64,000 nt of DNA from Cryoendolithus antarcticus (Eukaryota; Ascomycota; Dothideomycetes; Cladosporiales; Cladosporiaceae). Both the position numbers and the translations under genes were made by a program. Location of the stretch: positions 310,001 to 374,000 of the forward strand of contig NAJO01000029.1 in the NCBI GenBank assembly GCA_002077065.1. Reading direction: 5' to 3'. Of this stretch, positions 33,354-42,561 are shown in pieces. The notes beneath the pieces were generated by a model. That model saw only the letters and a list, made by a program, of their open reading frames with translations. It was not told the origin of the DNA and searched no databases. Within the stretch, counting starts at the first letter, position 1, and the number at the start of each line of letters is the position of its first letter.

Positions 33354-35966
33354 TCACTGTACGACACACCGCCGGTCCCGCCTCCCCTCATCCTTCTCCA
33401 GCTCAGTCACCCGATCCTCCACCCTCCTTACAGACCGCTCAAACTCCCCAACGCCAGTCTCAACGTCCTCGACCCGGTCCTTGAGGCCGTTAATCTCATA
33501 CTCCAACTTCGCAGCCAGCTGCTCGAGTTCTTTGCCACCTTCCTCCAGCGCCTCTCGCTCGCCACGCAGCATGACCTCAGTATGCTGTTGCAAGCCTTTG
33601 AGCGACTCGAGATGGGGCGCGTACATCTCAGCCAGCTTATCGGCGTTGTGGTTTGCGAGGGGTAAGATCTCGCGAAGCTTAGCAATTTGAGACGTAGTCC
33701 AGGGTGCCGTATTCGTGGTCATCTCGTTAATAGCCTCATTATAAGTCAGAGCAGTCTTCGCGTCTAGCTCGTGAGTAGCCATGTGAAGAGCTAGGTCGTC
33801 ATCATCGCTAACTGCATCGTCGTGCCGCACAACGGGATCCCAGGTGAGGAGACTGTCTTCTGCTAGACTGAAGCTGAGGTGACGGGGGTAGTGCTCTGGC
33901 GCTGTGATATCGCCATCCACTGAGGCGAAGTGGCTCAGTGAGAGCGTTCGTCGGAATGCCATACCTGAGGATTGCGCAGTGTCTGCTCCAGCGGGAAGGA
34001 CCTCGTCGAGATCCACGCCATGATAATCGCGCTCAGTGATTGAGGGACGATCTCTGCGGGATGGCACAGTGGACATGGTGTCCGACCCAGCATCAGTGCG
34101 GTCCTCGGCTGTATCGTCGTCATCGCGCTCAGCTCTCAGAGTACCGCTTGTGGTCTCCTCTGATGGTCTCGAGGCTTCCTCTATGGTTGCTGGTCGGCGA
34201 CTCGCCAAGTGCTCATCCTTCTCCATCGATTGCCTGGTAGCCTCTCCCGAGTTCGCCATCGCCAGCGTTGGATCCCTCATATCCTGACTGCCAATGCTAC
34301 TGGTAGCAGAGTGAAGTGATCTTTGCAGGATTGGCCGACCATGTCTGGTCTGAGCGTCTTCCACTGGTGATCGTGGTGAGCCGCCCTGCGACAGCTTAGA
34401 TTGATGACTCTTAATGCCCACCACACCTTTGATCTTGCTCTTCGCATCGTGTCTCAGGCCACTTGCACGCTTGAGCAGACCACCCTTGTGCACTTCGTCC
34501 TCATCAGTGTCGCCATCCGCGATGTCCGTCATTGTACGATCAACATGGTGAGGTCTTGGTGCATTCGGCATCCCGTCGATGGTCGACTTCCGCGCAGTCC
34601 AGGTGAAGCCACCATGTTCGTCAGGCTTGAACTCCAACCCTGGCCCATCGCCACCGCGACCAGGGTGAACGTCCATTGGTAGCTTGGTGCTCCTGAGTGG
34701 CTTACCATACCACAGCCATTTGCAATGCTCGCCGTAGATGAGCTGAACGAAACGCTCAAGATCAGAAGTCTCGATCTCGGCAAGACCAGCCTTATCGCGA
34801 CGCCCGACAGCATCCATGACCATCTCGCCGCCTTTGCCGCTGAGCTCAGCCATGGTGGACTTGACTACCTTGGGCACACCCCAACTTTCGCTGCTCGCTG
34901 CCTTTGCGCTAGCTCGATGCAGCCGGCTAAGGGTATCGCGATCGAGCCGCCGCGATCTAGTGATTCGTTGTTGCTTCTGGAACGTGCTGATCCCTCGTTT
35001 CATGGCATCGACATTGAAGGCGTCCTTACTCACAGGAGCGCCAACTGAATGCAGTCTATTGCGAGCGCCCATAAGCAGTCCGAGTAGAGCTGCCACTGTC
35101 GTGGGACCGAGAATACCATCGTGAGGCTCGATGCTGTAGTAGTCACTTCCCATTTCGACCCACCAGTCATTAATGGCACGTTCAGTAACATCACACAGCA
35201 AGCCATCAGCATAGTCGACGTCAAGTTTGTTGAACAGCATCAACGCTGATTGGCAGAGTTTGACCAGCTCGATGACAGACTTGTAGATGTCATTTTTGTC
35301 AGAGGTTCGATAGAGCTGATGGAATTTGGCCGCAGTGGCTGGTGCCGGCATAGCAAGGGTCAAGCCCATCCTGCCAGAGCAGCCCAGTCGCTTCAAGTTC
35401 TCGTTGACGAAGAAGTCGAATCGATGCTTCTTCAAGTCTCCATCAGGTACAGGAATCACCGACAATGATGATGGAAATGCCGAGAGATTTGTGACCATCA
35501 GTATGCCCAGTGGTGTCTCACGTCGACGTGCATGGTACTGATTGAGTGCCTTGAAGTAGACTCGCAGTCGCGGAGACCATGCTGTCTCCTCAGTCGGCAC
35601 ACTGAGCACGCCAACGACGATCTTGTGAGATGCATCGCCAGTGAACGTAGTGATGACGAACGTTGGATGAGTTCGAGAAGTCGTCCATTGCTCGACGATG
35701 TAGGACTCGTAGCCTTCGAGCTCCCGTCGACGCTCGAGTACTGTCGTCGATGGGTCCTCCTCGAGGTATCGGAAGGCTACAGGATCATTCAGAACGAAGC
35801 GTTGATGACCTGGCTTGACGACGGCGTCTCGGCCTGATGTCGCCGATGAATCGACGGGACTTCGCGGAGAACCATCATGCGGCGCCGTGGTGGGTCTTGC
35901 GAGTGAAGCTGTCTGCAGTGGTAGAGGGCGCGACCTGGCGTCGTCCATCGAAGCCCGCCATGCCAT
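33354..35966 (-). CDS. STB6-like (Sin3-binding family) protein
   Basis: A single exon of 870 aa. Residues about 55-240 (QRFVLNDPVAFRYLEEDPST, ELEGYESYIVEQWTTSR, FFVNENLKRLGCSGR) match the N-terminal domain of fungal STB6/STB2 proteins, which in yeast bind the Sin3 deacetylase scaffold. Residues about 290-360 (DGILGPTTVAALLGLL, GISTFQKQQRITRSRRLDR) form a peptidoglycan-binding-like helical module often found behind it. A long disordered Ser/Asp/Arg-rich region follows (about 430-740), and the last 90 residues are a coiled coil (LAAKLEYEINGLKDRVED...VRRVEDRVTELEKDE). ATG 35966 is used; MDDARS six codons later (35948) is an alternative. The assignment rests on motif memory; function in this species is inferred. 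Confidence 0.7.
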   Translation of the reverse strand: MAWRASMDDARSRPLPLQTASLARPTTAPHDGSPRSPVDSSATSGRDAVVKPGHQRFVLNDPVAFRYLEEDPSTTVLERRRELEGYESYIVEQWTTSRTHPTFVITTFTGDASHKIVVGVLSVPTEETAWSPRLRVYFKALNQYHARRRETPLGILMVTNLSAFPSSLSVIPVPDGDLKKHRFDFFVNENLKRLGCSGRMGLTLAMPAPATAAKFHQLYRTSDKNDIYKSVIELVKLCQSALMLFNKLDVDYADGLLCDVTERAINDWWVEMGSDYYSIEPHDGILGPTTVAALLGLLMGARNRLHSVGAPVSKDAFNVDAMKRGISTFQKQQRITRSRRLDRDTLSRLHRASAKAASSESWGVPKVVKSTMAELSGKGGEMVMDAVGRRDKAGLAEIETSDLERFVQLIYGEHCKWLWYGKPLRSTKLPMDVHPGRGGDGPGLEFKPDEHGGFTWTARKSTIDGMPNAPRPHHVDRTMTDIADGDTDEDEVHKGGLLKRASGLRHDAKSKIKGVVGIKSHQSKLSQGGSPRSPVEDAQTRHGRPILQRSLHSATSSIGSQDMRDPTLAMANSGEATRQSMEKDEHLASRRPATIEEASRPSEETTSGTLRAERDDDDTAEDRTDAGSDTMSTVPSRRDRPSITERDYHGVDLDEVLPAGADTAQSSGMAFRRTLSLSHFASVDGDITAPEHYPRHLSFSLAEDSLLTWDPVVRHDDAVSDDDDLALHMATHELDAKTALTYNEAINEMTTNTAPWTTSQIAKLREILPLANHNADKLAEMYAPHLESLKGLQQHTEVMLRGEREALEEGGKELEQLAAKLEYEINGLKDRVEDVETGVGEFERSVRRVEDRVTELEKDEGRRDRRCVVQ

Positions 35967-36742
35967 GCGAATTGGCTAAGCCAGAGGGTGATCGGTGCAA
36001 AAGTGGTCAATCAATTACCACAGTCAATAGACTGTCGCGAACCATGTTCTCTGCAGCCTTCGGACCAGCAGATTAGCAGTTGAACGACATCCGGCTGTCG
36101 AAGGTCAGGCAATGAGCATGTTGGAGATGGTGATCGATGCACACTTGGGAGGACTAGGGTACAGCGGGACGGCGCCACTAGCCGCGCGGCTCGGATGTTG
36201 ACCGCCTCCCCTCGGAGACTCTTTCTGACCTTGCCTTGTTCATCAACATTTACGTGGCGGGCATCCGCTGTCTGTACCGGCCGACATCCACCATCAGCTT
36301 CTGCTGTGTGTTTGCCAGGGACGGCCTCTCCCACAGGTGTAGCGGACGCATTTACCTTTTACAGCTACGTGGGGAGCACCTTCGCTATTGTGCGGTAGAT
36401 CCGTACAGGCGATGGTCGACATGCTCTACAGAGCAGACTGACCAACAGGTCGTTGTGCACAAGACCACTAGAAACTCGAGTGGTGTGTGTAAGTCAGTAT
36501 GTCGCTGTATTTCCTCGCCTCAAGTCTTTTACATGAAGCCCAAACAACATACCGAGGTCACAACCAATGAGACCATTCGCAATTGCGGTGAGCTACCTTC
36601 AATTTACCTTTTACCGTGCCACTTTTGGCGATACTAGGAATCATGCGCGCAAGGCCGAAATGGCAGAGTTCGTCAGGCTTGTCATGTCAGCGCGACGTGA
36701 CTTTGAATCCCATTTCACCCACTACCAACAACTCGCACGACC
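35967..36742. other. Intergenic, divergent promoter region (780 bp)
   Basis: Upstream of the STB6-like gene and of the broken gene at 36743. Open frames here (36011-36334 minus; 36236-36637 plus) are rich in Cys/Ser and lack motifs. Confidence 0.4.
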
Positions 36743-37882
36743 ATGGCAAAGGCCGCAAGCTACCGGCACGTTGTTACAGGCCCAGCGCCTGAGGTCTCAA
36801 CTCTACCGCCCAATATGGAGTGCGCTGCGGCTCTGGAGTACGTCGGTTTGCGGCCTGACTTCGCGGAGGAGATCTACACGCGATGGTGCTACGCTCGACG
36901 CAGGATTGACAATGCTGATTCGCTGTTTGATTACGTCAAGACCCCCCGACTCTATGTTCCGGAGCTACAGCGCCGCGGGTTCTCGGATAGCGTGGTCCTG
37001 GACAAGATCGGGTTGACTTCTTGGTTGCGAGACGCGATCTTGGACCCGCAGTTCACCAACATCTACAGCACTCGAACATAAAGTACTGGGTGTCCGCTTC
37101 GATCAAGGGGAACTGGCTGCTCTCAAGCGTGCATTAGATCATGACATTCCGTGGCAGAGCGTTGCTCAACCTCAGCCGGGTCGTGTGTATCGAGGAGATA
37201 CCGGCGGCGCAGCCTGGGCGGATCGTCCTTTACAGAGCATTGCCGGCCGAAGAGCTTTACCGTTCCCTGGGGTGGACAAAGACAGTCGACGAGATAGGCC
37301 GCGTCGACACATTTCGCATCCAGACCCACGAAGGATATGATTGGTACTCTCCTGGAGCAACGTTGTGCACTACTCCAAATCGCCGCGTGGCCGAGGGCGT
37401 GCAGATGTACGCTCGAAGTCGCGTTCCTTTTGGCGAGTCCTTGATCGTCAAGACCGAGCTACCAGATACATTCTTCGCAGAGCTACAGCAGTCAGGAGAC
37501 TTGGACCCTGGCCTGTCAATTAGGGCGAAGTGTCCACGCTGCGATTTCTCATCAAGTGTCAGTAAGCCCTACATAGCGTCTTGCGCCTGACGCTGACTTC
37601 TCGTAGACTGATCCCGACCTTTCGCATAAGATCGCTCGCGCGGAGCTACTGATCGGAAGCATGCATGCCGACAGGTACGAGGCCCTATCTGCGGTCGACC
37701 CAGAGCTTGCACAGGATCGGCTGGATGACGATACGTTCACAATACAGACTGGGAAGACGTTGCAGTGGTTGATCCTGAACGACAAGGCGACGGTCTCGCT
37801 GCAAGCACAGCTTCGTGCAAAGCATGGGGCAATTCATGTGGACGTCTATGCACCGACCCGACCGGATCGACCAAGGCTTTAG
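36743..37882 (+). pseudogene. Broken or poorly resolved gene with ADP-ribosyltransferase-like C-terminal part
   Basis: Three coding-quality pieces lie in order. 36743-37081 starts MAKAASYRHVVTGPAPE and contains PRLYVPELQRRGFSDSVV, ending at TAA 37079. About 37081-37135 in another frame reads KYWVSASIKGNWLLSSV before TAG 37135. 37138-37557 in that same frame has PGRIVLYRALPAEELYRSLG, YDWYSPGATLCTTPNRRVAE and ESLIVKTELPDTFF. An intron (GTCAGT at 37558, CGCTGAC, TCGTAG ending 37606) leads to a last exon 37607-37882 (TDPDLSHKIARAELL...). The LYRAL / WYSPGATL...VA..Y / ESLIVK order resembles ART-fold enzymes, but this is a fold-level guess. No splice pair removes the breaks near 37079 and 37135, so decay or sequence error is likely. 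Confidence 0.5.
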
Positions 37883-38428
37883 TACAGGGGTGATCAATTG
37901 GCATGCACTACCAGTGACCATGTCAATCTGTAGCCCAGCTAGAATGCCCTAAGTATGCATTCATAATCTTCAACGATCTTTCCATAACTCCATGGTCCAG
38001 AACACTAGCTCACTCCTTGGCTCAATGCTAAGTGTACTCACTTACAACGATGACACTTGATCTGATGTCGTCCGATACGCGCCACGATACCAGCGCACCC
38101 ATGTCGGCTGGACTGCTTGGAGGATTGTGCAAGTTTCGTACATATAACGTTCTCCGCGTCACCCCAAATAAGAAGCCTGATTTCTTGAGTGAAGGAGTCG
38201 CGATTGATGAAGCTCATACCAGCGACGTCATCGTGCATGTGAAGCTGCACGCGACCTCTCGTGACATTTAACAACAGCTGCCCGCAGTAGTCAGGAACAC
38301 ACACAGTGCTCTCTATTGCAACACCTCAACCAGCTTATCACCAACACCCTGTGGAATCTTGACCTCAAAGCTTCGACCCCCCACCTAACATACAGTCCAA
38401 CATCAAAGACGCACAGCTATCACCCAAG
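37883..38428. other. Intergenic
   Basis: 3' flank of the broken gene and promoter/5' UTR of the RTC3-like gene. No feature recognised. Confidence 0.4.
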
Positions 38429-38964
38429 ATGAGAGGCAACGCTCCCCAAGTCAAGGTCCACTACAAGGGCCAGGAGGACGATTTCATTGTCTTCGTTGAC
38501 TCCGCCGAGGCCGTCAAGAAGTGGAAGACCGACAAGACTATTCCTATGGCTCAGGTAGTCAGCGGCTTCAAGGTGTTTGTGACACACAAGTAAGCTTCTC
38601 TCGGTCGGGAATCGGTGGGCCTGGTAGACCGCTCTTTAGTCGGCGAAGAGGAGTGAAACCAAAAGATATGGGGCGGCTTGCGCAATCGGCGTCGTAGGCA
38701 GAAGTATCTTGCTGACTCTTTCTACAGGCACGGCACACAGGGCGTTCATGACGCTGCTTCGAAGGGCACAATGGAGACAGAGTTTGGTACTTCGAAGGAC
38801 GACGATGTGATTGCTGCGATCTTGGAGAAGGGCGATATTGTCGAGACTGAGGTAAGCAGATATACAATTCATCTGCATCATAGTCCAATTTCTAACTCCT
38901 CTCGCAGTCTCAAGCCCGCAACGGCGACCGGAACATCAACAGCGGGCCATCGGTGGGTCACTGA
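38429..38964 (+). CDS. RTC3: SBDS-N-domain protein, Rtc3-like
   Basis: Three exons: 38429-38589, 38728-38851, 38908-38964 (342 nt, 113 aa), with GTAAGC donors, a GCTGAC branch site and CTACAG/TCGCAG acceptors. The 138-nt first intron is long for this window. The protein is a lone SBDS N-terminal (FYSH) domain: VHYKGQEDDFIVFVDSAE, KTIPMAQVVSGFKVFVTHK, HGTQGVHDAASKGTMETEFG and DVIAAILEKGDIVE. This is the Rtc3 family, named for yeast YHR087W and implicated in RNA metabolism; it lacks the domains 2-3 of the ribosome-maturation factor SBDS/Sdo1. The short tail SQARNGDRNINSGPSVGH is typical. Confidence 0.92.
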
Positions 38965-39335
38965 GCAATGCAAAACGCGTTATGACTGTGATGAGAAGTG
39001 AGTTGGAAGTTACACATGAAGTCCAAAAGCATGGTGGCACAAATGTTTGACTGTAGGCAAGCACACTGGCGAGTCGAATGCTTATATAGCCTCGAGGTAT
39101 GAAACGTGACCATTCTACGAAGGGGGCTGTGACTCAAGTACACAGCCTTCTCAGTCTCACGGGCTGTGTTAAACCGAACAAATGGTAAGGCTTGCGGAGC
39201 ATGTGCCTTACATATGCAAGTAGCCGGATTGGCTTGTGACTTCACCGGTCGTGCCTGCCGCAACAGCGGCCTCACTGCACGTCAAACGGCCCGCGATCTG
39301 ATCAAACGAATAAACGTGAATACACTCGGCACGAG
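38965..39335. other. Intergenic
   Basis: Between the RTC3-like gene and the 2EXR gene at 39336. No feature seen. Confidence 0.4.
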
Positions 39336-40634
39336 ATGACACTCATGTCCAGCGCAGTCCCCAACCGTTACGTACGATTACTGCTCTCTCGTCTGACCAC
39401 TCTGATACGAAACGCGTTCGGCCAGCCAACGCGTACAACCACCATCATGGCGTCGGCACACAGCGCGGGACCTACACAGGGGACTCGCCAGCGGATCTGG
39501 GCCAGCATCATCTTCAAGATCCCAAGCTGCGCTCTTCTGCCGGCTGAGCTCCGCGCAAAGATTGTACACTTCCTTCTCGGCACTCGATGGGTCGTCGTCC
39601 ACCCGCATCACACTGTGCTCAACCCAGGTGAACGCAAAACTCCTCGCATTCCCCCGGGATCGGGCTCTTGCCCGTTCTTGAAACTTCCGACAGAGATCCG
39701 CAGAGCTATCTTCGCAGGATCCCTGCCACACAGAAATATCGTGATCGAGCCGACGTGCGGACCCACTGATACAGACGGCGAGTTCGACGAGAACAGATGG
39801 CGGAGAAATCGTACGGCCGACCTAATGCGTATTTGCAAGGGAGTCAAGGAAGAGGTCACCGAAGCGGTGTACGAGGAGCGTACGTTCGCTGTCCATGTCC
39901 ACGAGGGCTTCCTTGATGGTGGTATTGAATTTGTTAATTCTGGCCGTCAACCTCTGCAGTATGCCACAGATCGCAATCTGGACACGCGCTTCTCTACCAA
40001 GATCCACGACTGCAACGAGTTTGGCTTTTCTCGTCTCAAACGCATCAACGTCGCCATCTTTCCAGGCGACGGCAGCAAGCACCTAGCAATCAACACTTAC
40101 TTCATGAACTACGCCTTGGCCGACGCGTTAAGCACCGATCGCGGGGACAAGAAGCGCATCACGAAGCTCCGCATTCACATTCGTGAACACCTACCGCCAC
40201 ACAATCTGAAGCATCGGGGCGCTACGATCGCGCGAGGCTCGACTTACTGGTGGGATGCGGAGAAAGGCAAGCCACGTGAGACAAGCATTCATGGGCTCTC
40301 CAACGTTCAGCTTGTCCTTCTCCCGTTCGCTAGACTCACGGATGTGCACAATGTCGAAGTCGTGCTTCCTCAGCAGGTTTTCAACCATGCGCCAACGAGA
40401 GCTTTTGTCGAGCGACTGGAGTCGCACATGACTTTCCCAGGTGGAAGGTATCCCGATCTGATTAACGATCGCGTTGAGTACCAAATCCAGAGCGCCCGCG
40501 AAGCTTTAGAAGAGTACGTCGATGACCTTCTCCGTGGCGGACACGCTGCTACCAGCAAAGTCGTGCCTTTGACAGACGCTGAGCTGGAGGAGGAGAAGGC
40601 TGAGAAGCATCAACGTAAAATCGACGCCAACTAA
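39336..40634 (+). CDS. 2EXR (F-box-like) domain protein, ends at TAA before a UBA-like tail
   Basis: A single exon of 432 aa. It has a first F-box-like motif (ALLPAELRAKIVHFLLG, about residue 68) and a second, better 2EXR motif (FLKLPTEIRRAIFAGSLPH, about 115). DLMRICKGVKEEVTEAVYEE, the usual second block, follows, then strands such as FSRLKRINVAIFPGDG and ITKLRIHIREHLPPH. The C-terminus becomes charged (DAELEEEKAEKHQRKIDAN) and stops at TAA 40632-40634. The same frame stays open for another 112 codons (see the next entry), so the natural protein was probably longer. Two start candidates exist: ATG 39336 and ATG 39447 (MASAHS), the latter after a basic stretch. Confidence 0.75.
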   Translation: MTLMSSAVPNRYVRLLLSRLTTLIRNAFGQPTRTTTIMASAHSAGPTQGTRQRIWASIIFKIPSCALLPAELRAKIVHFLLGTRWVVVHPHHTVLNPGERKTPRIPPGSGSCPFLKLPTEIRRAIFAGSLPHRNIVIEPTCGPTDTDGEFDENRWRRNRTADLMRICKGVKEEVTEAVYEERTFAVHVHEGFLDGGIEFVNSGRQPLQYATDRNLDTRFSTKIHDCNEFGFSRLKRINVAIFPGDGSKHLAINTYFMNYALADALSTDRGDKKRITKLRIHIREHLPPHNLKHRGATIARGSTYWWDAEKGKPRETSIHGLSNVQLVLLPFARLTDVHNVEVVLPQQVFNHAPTRAFVERLESHMTFPGGRYPDLINDRVEYQIQSAREALEEYVDDLLRGGHAATSKVVPLTDAELEEEKAEKHQRKIDAN

Positions 40635-40970
40635 GAATACTGGGGCGAAGACGACGCCGACCACCGGGACGGCACGGAGACAATCTTGCCAGAGAGGCCC
40701 GCTAAGCTTGCTAAGAGGCGTCGCAAGGAGGAGCTGGCGTTGACGTTGGAGTCGTCGTCACTGGCAGAGCTCATGGATATTCTGGGGAATATCACATTCC
40801 AGGATGCGAGGCAAATCCTCATGGAGCATGATGGTAATGTTCAGGCTGCCGTGAACGACTACCTTGACAAGGGCGGCATGATCGTGGATTCCGACTCGGA
40901 CGACTGGGTAGTCGAGAAGCCTCGTGCTGCTAGGAGGAAGATGAAGTCGTTGCTGCCAGAACGTCGCTGA
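40635..40970 (+). other. In-frame continuation of the 2EXR gene with UBA/CUE-like domain
   Basis: Directly after TAA 40632-40634, with no frame change, come 111 sense codons ending at TGA 40968-40970. The first residues are EYWGEDDADHRDGTE, then a basic patch (KLAKRRRKEEL), then LAELMDILGNITFQDARQ with EHDGNVQAAVNDYLDKGG, which has the three-helix pattern of a UBA/CUE-like domain, and an acidic/basic tail (DSDSDDWVVEKPRAARRK). There is no ATG near the beginning and no promoter-sized gap, so it is not an independent gene. The stop is one C-to-T change from CAA. Either a nonsense mutation or a readthrough extension. Confidence 0.65.
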
Positions 40971-41044
40971 GTGGATCTGAAGACGACGAAGGTCTGGAGC
41001 GATGTATCGGTAGTATAACGACGACACGTGCGGACGACGAGACA

Positions 41045-41065
41045 GCGCTAGCTGGTAGCTAGCGC
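41045..41065. repeat. Perfect 9-bp inverted repeat with 3-nt loop
   Basis: GCGCTAGCT, GGT, AGCTAGCGC. It sits between two convergent genes, 75 bp after the end of the UBA-like tail and 180 bp before the end of the gene at 41246. It could form a hairpin in either transcript's 3' region. No known function; it may be chance. Confidence 0.5.
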
Positions 41066-41245
41066 GGAACAGCGAGACACGCGGGGCCAGGATAGCAAGA
41101 TCCGGCTGGCTCCCTTTATACGGTGTTGAAGCACGCCCGAAGTACTCGCAGCCAAGCCGCCGATACGAGCCTAAGGCGAGCAGCTGAGCTTCCTAAACCC
41201 ATCTCGCTAGAGAACGAACGAAGCAACTTCTCAAGCTGAACAGTC

Positions 41246-42010
41246 TCATGTCTTCGCGTCATGCGTCCACTGCACAGCAAAATCCCTGGCAGGCTTCGAT
41301 CTCAATTTGAAGCCAGTAATCTTTACATTGTGCCAGTCAAGTCTTGAACAGCTCAGCGTTCCATTGAATCTGTCACAGGTGTTGCCAGTGAATACCAAGT
41401 AGCCGGAGTCCGTGACCAATCCGTCAGTTACACCATCGTCACCTGCTTGCGCGGTGACTTGACCCTGCCACTTCAGCCAGAATTTCGGAGTGCGAAAGCT
41501 GTTCTTTTCGAACTCGTCGACCTGATCATGTGGAGCACTTTCTTCGTCGTTGTCATCGCCGTCGTCGTCTGGGCCTGCATCCGAGACTTCATCATCATCG
41601 TCTCTCACTTCGGCAGAATCAATGGTCTCCTCGTGAGTGGCAGCCTCATCCACCTCACTCTCCTCACTCTCACTCTCCTCAGGACGAAGGTGTTCGATAG
41701 CAATTTTCATAGTCTTCCTACTACCAGCCATCAGCACCGTGCCATTCAGCACTCCCGGCATAATCAGCTCGCCGATCAACGCGTTCCCCAAATCGTTGAG
41801 CGTATATATCTCAAGGCTGCCCAGCCCCTGCGCGTCGCTGGCCACAGACTGCAGCACCTTTCCAGCGGCAGCACACTTGACTTCATACGTACCTAACGCA
41901 CGTTGGACATTGAATGCGCCATTGGCTTTGCCACCCTTGCCTCGGCCCTGCTTTCCGATGCGATTATGAACATGGCGGTTCGAGAATGCTGTGTCTTGCC
42001 AGTCGTCCAT
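41246..42010 (-). CDS. Conserved protein of unknown function with acidic linker (254 aa)
   Basis: A single exon from ATG 42010 (MDDWQDTAFSNRHVHNRIGKQ). Two ordered parts flank a very acidic linker. The N-terminal half (residues about 30-115) has FNVQRALGTYEVKCAAAGKV and LEIYTLNDLGNALIGELIMP. The linker (about 115-175) is almost all Asp/Glu/Ser. The C-terminal half ends with FWLKWQGQVTAQ, DSGYLVFTGNTCDRFNGTLS and FKLRSKPARDFAVQW, which read as beta strands. No signal peptide or membrane segment. I do not recognise a family. Confidence 0.7.
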   Translation of the reverse strand: MDDWQDTAFSNRHVHNRIGKQGRGKGGKANGAFNVQRALGTYEVKCAAAGKVLQSVASDAQGLGSLEIYTLNDLGNALIGELIMPGVLNGTVLMAGSRKTMKIAIEHLRPEESESEESEVDEAATHEETIDSAEVRDDDDEVSDAGPDDDGDDNDEESAPHDQVDEFEKNSFRTPKFWLKWQGQVTAQAGDDGVTDGLVTDSGYLVFTGNTCDRFNGTLSCSRLDWHNVKITGFKLRSKPARDFAVQWTHDAKT

Positions 42011-42561
42011 GATAGCTGCTTATGCTTGCTTGACACTTTGGCTCCGCGTAATGCCGAAAGATCATGCGAAGGGGAAAGGAGTAGTCAGCCTTTAGCTGCA
42101 AGCTAAGGTTGGCTGAGTAAGGTATAGGTGATCTGGCGATCGTGGCCTGGACCGCTAGCTACTGGATTACGTCTGTAGGCGTAGCTAAATGATGATGGTA
42201 CACTGACATTGATCACGCATTAACGCGTCTCGCATCAGTTCGCTTCACTTCGCACCAGTTCGCTTCGTGTGGCCATGACGTTTGCTGCGCCACGTTTGAT
42301 CCACCAAGTTTCACAGCTCGATGATTAGGTGATGAACAACAATCCAACCGCGTCGAAGTATACCCTCATGTAGCAACCTGTATTTTCATGCATATAAGGA
42401 TCCGGGCACGGCTCAGCGTCTACTGCATTGACTGCGTCGATGGAACTCGCCAGACGACGCTGCCATAAGTTGATCTGAAGGCATCACTAGGCTACTTCCA
42501 AGATCTTGAGGGCACCAACATCGATCGACCTACGTGCTAGCTGCGCACTCCCACTACCAAA
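42011..42561. other. Intergenic, divergent promoter region
   Basis: 550 bp between the divergent genes at 42010 and 42562. Contains an imperfect short repeat around 42234-42270 (CAGTTCGCTTC twice) and a TATA-like CATATAAGG near 42391. Nothing coding. Confidence 0.4.

Noticed and set aside
36567..37016. 149-codon plus-strand frame
   Set aside because: Overlaps the better-supported frame starting at 36743 (MAKAASYRHVV...), and its residues are Arg/Ser-rich shadow type.
42234..42275. Short repeats (CAGTTCGCTTC twice) as a regulatory array or CRISPR-like element
   Set aside because: Only two imperfect copies, fungal genome, no regular spacing.
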